A DNA stretch of 10,445 nucleotides from Rhodocyclales bacterium (GTDB lineage Bacteria; Pseudomonadota; Gammaproteobacteria; Burkholderiales; Rhodocyclaceae). A program made the position numbers and the translations under genes. Where the stretch lies: positions 1-10,445 of the forward strand of contig JAIOPW010000265.1 of assembly GCA_021413665.1 (NCBI GenBank), in the 5' to 3' direction. A model generated the notes under the pieces. It had not been told where the DNA came from. It searched no databases and saw nothing but the letters and a program-made list of their open reading frames with translations. Numbering within the stretch: position 1 is the stretch's first letter; every line of letters begins with the position of its first letter. Shown here one piece after another: positions 1 to 5,063 of this stretch.

Positions 1-89
1 CCCATGTCGGCAAGGAGCGCCCCCAGATTAGCGGTGAGCGTGGTCTTGCCGACACCCCCCTTGGTGCTGGTCACAGTGAATTTGATCAT
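1..89 (-). CDS. ParA-family partition ATPase (5' part only)
   Basis: Only the first 29 codons are present; the gene leaves the window at base 1. It begins MIKFTVTSTKGGVGKTTLTA, which contains the deviant Walker A P-loop KGGVGKTT typical of ParA/MinD/Soj ATPases. These proteins position or segregate DNA by ATP-driven dimerisation on the nucleoid, usually with a ParB partner. The start at 89 is set by an in-frame stop a few codons upstream and by the normal family N-terminus; no strong ribosome binding site is visible. It lies 61 bp downstream of the sigma factor gene on the same strand, so the two are probably co-transcribed. I recall ParA proteins of betaproteobacterial and Pseudomonas ICEs starting in a very similar way, so a role in element maintenance is the likeliest reading. 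Confidence 0.85.
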   Translation of the reverse strand, partial: MIKFTVTSTKGGVGKTTLTANLGALLADM

Positions 90-150
90 CGAATCGGCGC
101 GGTTTCAGGTCATGGTTCAGTCATACGAAATTCCTCGGCAAAGTGTCGGA

Positions 151-741
151 TCAGGGTTGCAGATAGTCGTCCAGACCATGCTGGGCGAAGATCTTGCGGA
201 TACGTTTGATTTCCTCGTAGAGCGTTGCGCGCGGGATTCGGAGCTTCTCTGAGGCCTCTTTGATGGACAGGCCCTGTGCACCGAGCAGATCGCACAGGCG
301 CCGCTGCTCGGGCGTGAGCCGGCTCATGACCTCCGTAACGTCGATACGAATGTCGGACGGATCGAACGACTCTTGCCCACCCAGATCCCGACCCTGTTCG
401 GCATCGACCAGATCGGCATAGGTGGGTGCATCCTCGGAGTCACCCACCGTATCGTCCAGGGAAACGGTTTCCTGGTCGCCCCGTCGCTTGTCGGTCTCCC
501 GCTCGCGCGCCAGATCGATCAGCTTGTTGCGCACGACCCGCGCCATGTAGGCGATGGGCGGACCGCCCGGATCGGCAACTACCTGCCGCCGCACTTCAAC
601 CCAGTGCATCAGGCATTCCTGCAGGAGGTCGTCGAACTCCTCCCGATACAGACTTCGTGATCGCCGGCGAAATTCCCCGATGAGTTTCTTGGTGACTGCT
701 ATCTCCCAGCCCTGTAGACCATTGCCCTGTTTGAGCGCCAT
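151..741 (-). CDS. Sigma-70-family (ECF-like) RNA polymerase sigma factor
   Basis: A 196-residue protein with the two domains of a small sigma factor. Region 2 spans about residues 20-90, with FDDLLQECLMHW near 36-47 and the helix YMARVVRNKLIDLARE at 65-80 followed by a basic stretch. Region 4 spans about 138-186, with LTPEQRRLCDLL and a helix-turn-helix at about 159-182 (SIKEASEKLRIPRATLYEEI). An acidic linker (about 94-132) joins them; there are no regions 1 or 3 and no membrane segment. Such factors bind core RNA polymerase and redirect it to specific promoters. The ATG at 741 is preceded by a strong purine run (AAAGGGGGG). No anti-sigma gene is adjacent. Its place between ParA and the integrase suggests that it switches element genes on, but its target promoters are unknown. 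A phage-type HTH regulator with sigma-like domains is the alternative. Confidence 0.8.
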   Translation of the reverse strand: MALKQGNGLQGWEIAVTKKLIGEFRRRSRSLYREEFDDLLQECLMHWVEVRRQVVADPGGPPIAYMARVVRNKLIDLARERETDKRRGDQETVSLDDTVGDSEDAPTYADLVDAEQGRDLGGQESFDPSDIRIDVTEVMSRLTPEQRRLCDLLGAQGLSIKEASEKLRIPRATLYEEIKRIRKIFAQHGLDDYLQP

Positions 742-780
742 GGCGCCCCCCTTTCGTCAGTTGAAAGGGCGGCAATGTGA

Positions 781-846
781 CCAATGACGTTGCTATTTAG
801 CTAAATGGCATCGAAATAAATATATCCATATGACCTAGGGCATATA
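781..846. promoter_or_regulatory. AT-rich divergent control region with two palindromes
   Basis: The gap between the sigma factor (minus) and the DUF4224/integrase genes (plus) contains a strongly AT-rich patch. It holds a perfect 12-bp palindrome ATTTAGCTAAAT at 795-806 and an 18-bp near-palindrome at 828-845 (arms ATATG and CATAT around CCTAGG, 16 of 18 positions symmetric). These look like dimeric repressor operators placed to control both divergent units. A weak plus-strand promoter may overlap the first: TAGCTA at 798-803, 17 bp, TATATC at 821-826. The promoter call is uncertain; the palindromes are read directly. No candidate repressor gene is in the window. Confidence 0.45.
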
Positions 847-959
847 CGCCGACAGTTTTGAAGGCAATTCCGTATTCATGAAGGATGGATCTAGAAAAGC
901 TCACCGAGGAGTTCCGGCAGTAGCTTTGGTTATGTCTATTCCTACATGAACTTCAAGCC

Positions 960-1217
960 ATGGATAACGGGATAACTTTCAGCGTCCCCATTGACCGGGA
1001 AACGCTAGCTCCCGACGAGATTGAGGAGATCACGGGCCGCGCCCGGCGTGATCAGCAAGTCCAATGGCTAACGGATCACGGTTGGCGATTCGACCGAAAC
1101 GCTTCGGGGGTGCCAATCGTTGGGCGCCTCTATGCGCGATTCAAATTGGCTGGAATCGAACTCTCTACCGCAGTAGTTTCTCCGAGCGGCTTGCCCGATT
1201 TTTCGAAAGTGAGGTAG
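960..1217 (+). CDS. DUF4224-type small protein upstream of integrase
   Basis: An 85-residue protein whose residues about 15-60 (LAPDEIEEITGRARRDQQVQ, then WL..HGW.F and G.P.V) match the DUF4224 pattern as I know it. These short proteins commonly sit immediately upstream of tyrosine integrases in prophages and islands of beta- and gammaproteobacteria. They may act as excisionase-like or integrase-modulating factors, but a biochemical role is not established to my knowledge. Its stop (1215-1217) is 3 nt before the integrase ATG, and the integrase ribosome binding site GAGG overlaps its end, so translation is probably coupled. The start at 960 lacks a convincing Shine-Dalgarno sequence. It is preceded by a short run of broken coding-like sequence (885-975). 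Confidence 0.7.
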   Translation: MDNGITFSVPIDRETLAPDEIEEITGRARRDQQVQWLTDHGWRFDRNASGVPIVGRLYARFKLAGIELSTAVVSPSGLPDFSKVR

Positions 1218-1220
1218 GCT

Positions 1221-2324
1221 ATGCTGATGGCTAAGCCAAAAAGAAAACACCGCGATCTTCCCCCGCGAATGGTCCGCCGCACCTACCGCAACGCTAAGGG
1301 CGAACTGTGGGAGGGGTACTACTACGAGCACCCCCGAGACGAAGACGGTAAGCGGAAGCTGACTCCGCTCGGAGATGACATTCTCCAGGCCAAAATTCGC
1401 TGGGCTGAGATGGAAGGAAGAAACCGCAAAGAGGCGCCAATCACGGTCGACGATACGTGCGTATCGGCCACCTACCGCCGCTACATGCTATGGGCGAAAG
1501 ATCGCACACAATCAGGGTTAACACTTCGCACACTCGGAGACAGGGAGAAGTACTGGAAAGTGCTCGAACCGGTTTTCGGAACTGTCCCGATCGACGGGCT
1601 TCAACCCAGCCACATGTTGCGATATTTCGACGCCCGAAGCTCCAAAGTCTCGGCCAAGAAAGAAATCAAGTTCATGTCAGTACTGTGCAACTGGGCACGG
1701 GCGCGCGGCTTCATGATCGCGCCCAATCCTGTTGCCGGAATTACGCGACAAATGAAGGTTCAGGAAGGCCGTGACATTTATGTAACTGACGAAATGCTGG
1801 CGCTGGTGTACAAACACGCCGACCCGATCATTCAGGACGTGCTTGATCTTTCTTATTTGACCGGACAACGACCGGCAGACGTGTTGAAGATGCGGTGGAG
1901 CCAGGTACAGGATGGAGCAATCTGGATCGTGCAGGGGAAAACCAAAGCAAAGCTGCGCATTGATGTTGTCGGCGAGCTTGCGACACTATTTGATCGCATC
2001 AAAGCGCGTGGTCTAGTGGGTATGACGATCCTCGCGGACCCGAAAGGCCAAGCCCTCAAAGCATTTGGATATTTCCGCAGCCATTTCGATAAGGCCAGGG
2101 ACGCGGCGAAGGTCGAAGCCGATGCGCTTGGAGTGCCATTTATCCGATTTCAGCTTCGCGACTTGCGAGCGAAAGCGGCGAGCGATTTGGAGAGCATGTC
2201 TCACGCCAGGAAACTGTTGGGGCACACGACTGAAAACATGACTCGCGAGTACATCCGGACACGCGTTGGCGAGCGTGTCTCCCCCGTAATGGCGAAAAGC
2301 TTTTCGCCATTACCCGACAAATGA
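1221..2324 (+). CDS. Tyrosine recombinase / site-specific integrase
   Basis: A 367-residue phage-type integrase that would catalyse integration and excision of the element at tRNA-Cys. The N-terminus is basic (arm-site binding type), a SAM-like core-binding domain lies at about 75-175, and the catalytic domain at about 185-350. Catalytic residues seen: Arg217 in GQRPADVLKMRW, a beta-hairpin Lys at 240 or 242, Arg316 in QLRDLRAKAASD, His335 in KLLGHT and the nucleophile Tyr344 in TREYIR. In the HxxR box the usual His is replaced by Arg313, a variant I believe is common in RDLRAKA-type phage integrases, so it need not mean inactivity. The start at 1221 has GAGG six bases upstream; ATG 1227 is also possible. 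Its last codons contain a perfect 28-bp palindrome (2286-2313). The gene points at the tRNA-Cys 3' end. Confidence 0.93.
   Translation: MLMAKPKRKHRDLPPRMVRRTYRNAKGELWEGYYYEHPRDEDGKRKLTPLGDDILQAKIRWAEMEGRNRKEAPITVDDTCVSATYRRYMLWAKDRTQSGLTLRTLGDREKYWKVLEPVFGTVPIDGLQPSHMLRYFDARSSKVSAKKEIKFMSVLCNWARARGFMIAPNPVAGITRQMKVQEGRDIYVTDEMLALVYKHADPIIQDVLDLSYLTGQRPADVLKMRWSQVQDGAIWIVQGKTKAKLRIDVVGELATLFDRIKARGLVGMTILADPKGQALKAFGYFRSHFDKARDAAKVEADALGVPFIRFQLRDLRAKAASDLESMSHARKLLGHTTENMTREYIRTRVGERVSPVMAKSFSPLPDK
2286..2313. repeat. Perfect 28-bp palindrome in the integrase 3' end
   Basis: Each arm is 14 nt (GTAATGGCGAAAAG and its exact complement), meeting in an AAGCTT centre. As RNA it can form a 12-bp stem with an AGCU loop just before the integrase stop codon. 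Read in the matching frame, both strands encode the same nonapeptide VMAKSFSPL. No U-run follows, so it is not a standard intrinsic terminator. It could stabilise or retro-regulate integrase mRNA, stop antisense transcription coming from the tRNA operon, or be a protein or recombinase binding site near the att junction. The function is not determined. Confidence 0.9.
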
Positions 2325-2358
2325 TAGTGAGCACTTCAGCCTAAAGGCTTTTAGATAC

Positions 2359-2432
2359 TGGAGGCGCGACCCGGAATCGAACCGAGGTACACGGCTTTGC
2401 AGGCCGCTGCATAACCACTCTGCCATCGCGCC
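2359..2432 (-). tRNA. tRNA-Cys(GCA)
   Basis: A 74-nt tRNA including the encoded CCA. The acceptor stem pairs GGCGCGA with TCGCGCC, the T-loop has GGTTCGAATCC, and the anticodon stem GCGGC/GCCGT encloses the loop CTGCAAA with anticodon GCA (complement at 2398-2400). It inserts cysteine at UGC and UGU codons. It lies 129 bp downstream of tRNA-Gly on the same strand, as in the E. coli pgsA-glyW-cysT-leuZ block. I see no promoter of its own, so it is probably read from the tRNA-Gly promoter. Its 3' end is the likely target of the adjacent integrase, and the gene remains complete. Confidence 0.97.
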
Positions 2433-2443
2433 GCGAAGGACTT

Positions 2444-2521
2444 GCCCAGGAATGCCGTTCCTGCGCCAAGCGCAGGAACATAGCCCGGGATGCCGTCCCC
2501 GCCCGCACGGACGGGGACATA
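2444..2521 (-). repeat. Two tandem 39-nt hairpin units between tRNA genes
   Basis: On the minus (transcribed) strand two units abut exactly: 2521-2483 and 2482-2444, each 39 nt. Both begin TATGT and share ACGGCAT and a terminal GGGC. Both fold as a stem: GTTCCTGCGC with GCGCAGGAAC in one (perfect 10 bp, 2457-2466 with 2470-2479) and GTCCCCG with CGGGGAC in the other (2495-2501 with 2512-2518). The stems differ by paired changes, so structure rather than sequence is kept. A third arm in each unit (ATTCC or ATCCC) can pair alternatively with the same strand. They may be a repetitive extragenic palindrome family or RNA structure acting in tRNA processing. No protein-coding content is seen. Confidence 0.8.
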
Positions 2522-2526
2522 AAGTC

Positions 2527-2554
2527 AAAAGGGGGAAAGCAACGGCTTTCCCCC
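2527..2554 (-). terminator. Terminator-like hairpin after tRNA-Gly
   Basis: On the minus strand a perfect 10-bp stem, GGGGGAAAGC pairing with GCTTTCCCCC around a 4-nt loop, begins 7 nt after the tRNA-Gly CCA and is followed by TTTT and then GACTTT. This has the form of an intrinsic terminator for the tRNA-Gly transcript. It lies between tRNA-Gly and tRNA-Cys, and the latter shows no separate promoter, so termination is either partial or the hairpin serves instead as a processing or stability element. The U-run is short, which favours leaky termination. Confidence 0.55.
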
Positions 2555-2561
2555 GGAAATT

Positions 2562-2637
2562 TGGAGCGGGAGAAGAGTCTCGAACTCTCGACCTCAACCT
2601 TGGCAAGGTTGCGCTCTACCAACTGAGCTACTCCCGC
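2562..2637 (-). tRNA. tRNA-Gly(GCC)
   Basis: A 76-nt tRNA with encoded CCA. The acceptor stem pairs GCGGGAG with CTCCCGC, the D-arm contains GCTCAGTTGGTAGAGC, the T-arm GAGAGTTCGAGACTCT, and the anticodon stem CAACC/GGTTG encloses the loop TTGCCAA with anticodon GCC (complement at 2602-2604). It reads GGC and GGU glycine codons, which are frequent in this GC-rich genome. It is expressed from a consensus promoter that starts inside the end of pgsA, and is followed by tRNA-Cys on the same strand. Confidence 0.98.
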
Positions 2638-2650
2638 AGAACAGCCGCGC

Positions 2651-2678
2651 ATTATAGCGGTCGAATTCATTGTGTCAA
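2651..2678 (-). promoter_or_regulatory. Consensus sigma-70 promoter for the tRNA-Gly unit
   Basis: On the minus strand both hexamers match the consensus exactly: TTGACA (2678-2673) and TATAAT (2656-2651), separated by 16 bp. The expected transcription start is near 2644, a few bases upstream of the tRNA 5' end at 2637. The sequence after the -10 box is GC-rich (GCGCGGC), as in stable-RNA promoters under stringent control. The pgsA stop codon TGA (2677-2675) is part of the -35 box, so the coding end and the promoter share bases. Confidence 0.9.
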
Positions 2679-3238
2679 CGGCCGCGCGCCGAGATTTCCG
2701 GCCACGCTTTGCGCAAGTAATAGACCATTGACCAGAGCGTCAGCACAGCCGCAATCCAGAGCGCCCAGGTACCCAGGAGATGGATGTCGAGCGGCCCGAT
2801 CGGGGCATGCCACAGCAACATCGGGATCGCCGTCATTTGCGCAATGGTCTTCAGCTTTCCGATCAGCGAAACCGCGACACTTTTTGCCGCTCCGATGTTC
2901 GCCATCCATTCGCGCAGCGCCGAGATTGCAATCTCGCGACCGATGATGATGAAGGCCAGCATTGCGTCGGCGCGATTCAGGTGAACGAGCATCACCAGCG
3001 CCGCGGCCACCATCAGCTTGTCCGCGACCGGGTCAAGAAAGGCGCCGAAGGCCGACATCTGGTTCAGCCTTCGCGCCAGCCAGCCATCGACCCAGTCGGT
3101 GACGGCGGCGACCAGGAAGGCGACGGTTGCGACGAAGTTCTGCTCGGCCACGGTGAGCGGCAGGTAATACACGCCCACCACCAACGGTATGAGAAGAATG
3201 CGCGCCCAGGTCAGCAGGTTGGGGATGTTCAGCGGCAT
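2675..3238 (-). CDS. pgsA: Phosphatidylglycerophosphate synthase (CDP-diacylglycerol--glycerol-3-phosphate 3-phosphatidyltransferase)
   Basis: This inner-membrane enzyme transfers a phosphatidyl group from CDP-diacylglycerol to glycerol-3-phosphate, making phosphatidylglycerophosphate, the precursor of phosphatidylglycerol and cardiolipin. The 187-residue protein carries the complete CDP-alcohol phosphatidyltransferase signature: Asp48, Asp51-Gly52, Ala55-Arg56, Gly65, Asp69 and Asp73. Several hydrophobic helices follow (about 8-25, 34-47, 75-87, 93-108, 155-175), the usual multi-span topology. The start MPLNIPNLLTWARI at 3238 matches the family N-terminus and lies 1 nt after the uvrC stop, so it is translationally coupled. 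The open frame extends further upstream, but only inside uvrC. Its stop codon forms part of the tRNA promoter. Length is normal for the family. Confidence 0.96.
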   Translation of the reverse strand: MPLNIPNLLTWARILLIPLVVGVYYLPLTVAEQNFVATVAFLVAAVTDWVDGWLARRLNQMSAFGAFLDPVADKLMVAAALVMLVHLNRADAMLAFIIIGREIAISALREWMANIGAAKSVAVSLIGKLKTIAQMTAIPMLLWHAPIGPLDIHLLGTWALWIAAVLTLWSMVYYLRKAWPEISARGR

Positions 3239-3239
3239 G

Positions 3240-5063
3240 TCATCTGAGCGATTTGTGGATTTCTTCGGCGAGACGCCGCGAGATGCCGTCGACGCGGCAC
3301 AGGTCTTCGATCGTCGCCGTCTTGACGCCGTCGAGACCACCGAACTGCGCCAGCAGCTTCTTGCGCCGGGCCGGGCCCACTCCCGCCACGTCATCCAGTT
3401 TGGAGCGTCCGCGCGCCTTGGCTCGCCGCGCGCGATGCCCGACGATGGCGAAGCGATGCGCTTCGTCGCGAATTTCCTGTATCAGATGAAAGCCCGCATG
3501 ATCCATGCCCAATTGTAGCGGCATGCCGCGGCCATGCACGAAGAGTGTTTCCAGTCCCGGCTTGCGATCCTCGCCCTTGGCCACGCCGATGCTTGCCAGA
3601 TGGTCGATGCCGAGTTCGGCAAACACCTCGCGCGCCACACGATGCTGACCCTTGCCGCCGTCGATCAGGACCAGGTCCGGCGCCACGGTGTCGCCCGTCG
3701 CCACTTTCTCGTAACGTCGCGTCAGGGCCTGGCGCATCGCCGCGTAGTCGTCGCCCGGCTGGATGCCCTCGATGTTGAAACGGCGGTAGTCGCCCTTCTT
3801 CATCGCACCATCGACGCAGACCACGCAAGACGCGACAGTGCCTTCGCCCATGGTGTGACTGATGTCGAAGCACTCGATCCGGCGCGGCGGCTCGGGCATG
3901 TCCAGTGCCTCCTGCAACGACGCGATGCGCCCGCTGCTGCGCGTCTTCGCCTGCCAGCGGGCCCGCACTGCCAGGCGCGCATTGGTCAGCGCCATCTCGA
4001 CCCAGGCACGCTCCATCTCGTTCTTCGGCGGGCCGGCATTGACGCCTTCGGGCAAATCCTCGACGGGATACTCGTTCAGGATCAGGCGCGCCGGCGCCGG
4101 CTGCTCCAGGTAATGCTGGGCGACAAACGCGGCGAGGCCCTCGGCGGCTTCCGCCTCGGCCGCCGCCTGCGGAAAACAGGCGCGATCGCCCAGATGCAAT
4201 CCGCCACGCACCATGGCCAGATTGACGCAGAGGCTGCCGCGCTCGACCACCGCCGCGATGATGTCGACATCGGCTTCGCGCGTCGAGCTGACGTACTGGC
4301 GGTGCAGCACCGCTTGCAGCGCCCTGATCTGGTCACGCAAGGCGGCCGCTTCCTCGAAGCGCAGCGCTGTCGCGGCTTCCTCCATCCGCCGCGTCAGGCC
4401 ATCGACCACCTCGGCATGCCGGCCGCGCAGGAACAGCGTCGCGAGGCGTGCGTCGGCGGCATAGTCCCGCTGCGACACCAGGCCGACGCAGGGCGCCTTG
4501 CAGCGCTTGATCTGATGCATCAGGCAGGGCCGCGAGCGATGTGCGAACACCGCTTCCTCGCAGGTACGCAGGAGGAAGGTCTTCTGGATCAACTGAATGC
4601 TCTCGCGCACCGCCAGGCCGTTGGGAAAGGGGCCGAAGTAGTGCGACTTCTTTTCGAAGCTGCCGCGGTGGTAGAACAGGCGAGGGAACTCGCCGCCCGA
4701 CAACCCGATGTAGGGATAGGACTTGTCGTCGCGGAACAGGATGTTGTATTTCGGCGCCAGCTTCTTGATCAGCGTGTTTTCGAGGATCAGCGCCTCGGCC
4801 TCGGAGCGCGTCGCGGTGACCTCCATCGCCGCCACCTGCTGCAGCATCAGCGCAATGCGCGGGCTGTGGCCGGTCTTCTGGAAGTACGAAGAAACCCGCT
4901 TCTTCAGGTTCTTCGCCTTGCCGACATAGAGCACGGCCGCATGTGCGTCGAGCATGCGATACACGCCCGGCGCCTCGGTCAGGGTCGCGAGGAATTCCCT
5001 GCTGTTGAAAGCCGCAACGACGTCAGGCGGCGTCGAGCTCTTTGCGGATGCTTTGGAAGACAT
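3240..5063 (-). CDS. uvrC: Excinuclease ABC subunit C
   Basis: UvrC makes both incisions around bulky DNA lesions during nucleotide excision repair, after UvrA2B loads UvrB. The 607-residue protein has all expected parts. A GIY-YIG nuclease lies at about 30-110 (Gly33-Val-Tyr, Tyr47-Val-Gly). Four Fe-S-type cysteines are at 168, 180, 188 and 192. The UVR (UvrB-binding) motif spans about 225-250. The RNase H-like 5' nuclease has Asp400 (CFDISH), Asp438/439 (QPGDDY), Asp468 (LIDGGKGQ) and His536. Tandem helix-hairpin-helix motifs lie at about 555-607. The length matches the roughly 610 residues of E. coli UvrC. ATG 5063 is the first start before the conserved FNSREFL region; it overlaps the glycosylase gene by 41 nt with no clear ribosome binding site, suggesting translational coupling. 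pgsA follows after 1 nt, as in many proteobacteria. Confidence 0.96.
   Translation of the reverse strand: MSSKASAKSSTPPDVVAAFNSREFLATLTEAPGVYRMLDAHAAVLYVGKAKNLKKRVSSYFQKTGHSPRIALMLQQVAAMEVTATRSEAEALILENTLIKKLAPKYNILFRDDKSYPYIGLSGGEFPRLFYHRGSFEKKSHYFGPFPNGLAVRESIQLIQKTFLLRTCEEAVFAHRSRPCLMHQIKRCKAPCVGLVSQRDYAADARLATLFLRGRHAEVVDGLTRRMEEAATALRFEEAAALRDQIRALQAVLHRQYVSSTREADVDIIAAVVERGSLCVNLAMVRGGLHLGDRACFPQAAAEAEAAEGLAAFVAQHYLEQPAPARLILNEYPVEDLPEGVNAGPPKNEMERAWVEMALTNARLAVRARWQAKTRSSGRIASLQEALDMPEPPRRIECFDISHTMGEGTVASCVVCVDGAMKKGDYRRFNIEGIQPGDDYAAMRQALTRRYEKVATGDTVAPDLVLIDGGKGQHRVAREVFAELGIDHLASIGVAKGEDRKPGLETLFVHGRGMPLQLGMDHAGFHLIQEIRDEAHRFAIVGHRARRAKARGRSKLDDVAGVGPARRKKLLAQFGGLDGVKTATIEDLCRVDGISRRLAEEIHKSLR

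Larger units (their letters stand above)
1..2359. mobile_element. Integrative element end, inserted at tRNA-Cys (partial)
   Basis: This is one end of an integrated element, probably an ICE-type island or prophage. What is seen: a ParA ATPase and a sigma factor gene on the minus strand, an AT-rich control region, a DUF4224-type small protein, and a tyrosine integrase whose stop codon lies 34 bp from the 3' end of tRNA-Cys. Known of such elements: tyrosine integrases often recombine at tRNA 3' ends and sit next to the att site. Inferred: the junction is at or just inside the tRNA 3' end near 2359, so the tRNA stays intact. The exact core cannot be defined because the other end, with the duplicated tRNA fragment, is outside the window. 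Gene content fits an ICE better than a phage, but no conjugation or capsid gene is visible. Confidence 0.75.

Noticed and set aside
1150..1166. Resemblance to the tRNA 3' end (GGAATCGAACTCTCTAC) as a second att site
   Set aside because: It lies within the DUF4224 coding frame, matches tRNA-Cys over only about 10 bases, and is on the wrong side of the integrase for an element boundary.
2338..2354. Possible integrase terminator (AGCC TAAA GGCT then TTT)
   Set aside because: Only a 4-bp stem with three T; CTAAA/TTTAG offers an equally weak alternative fold. Too weak to call.
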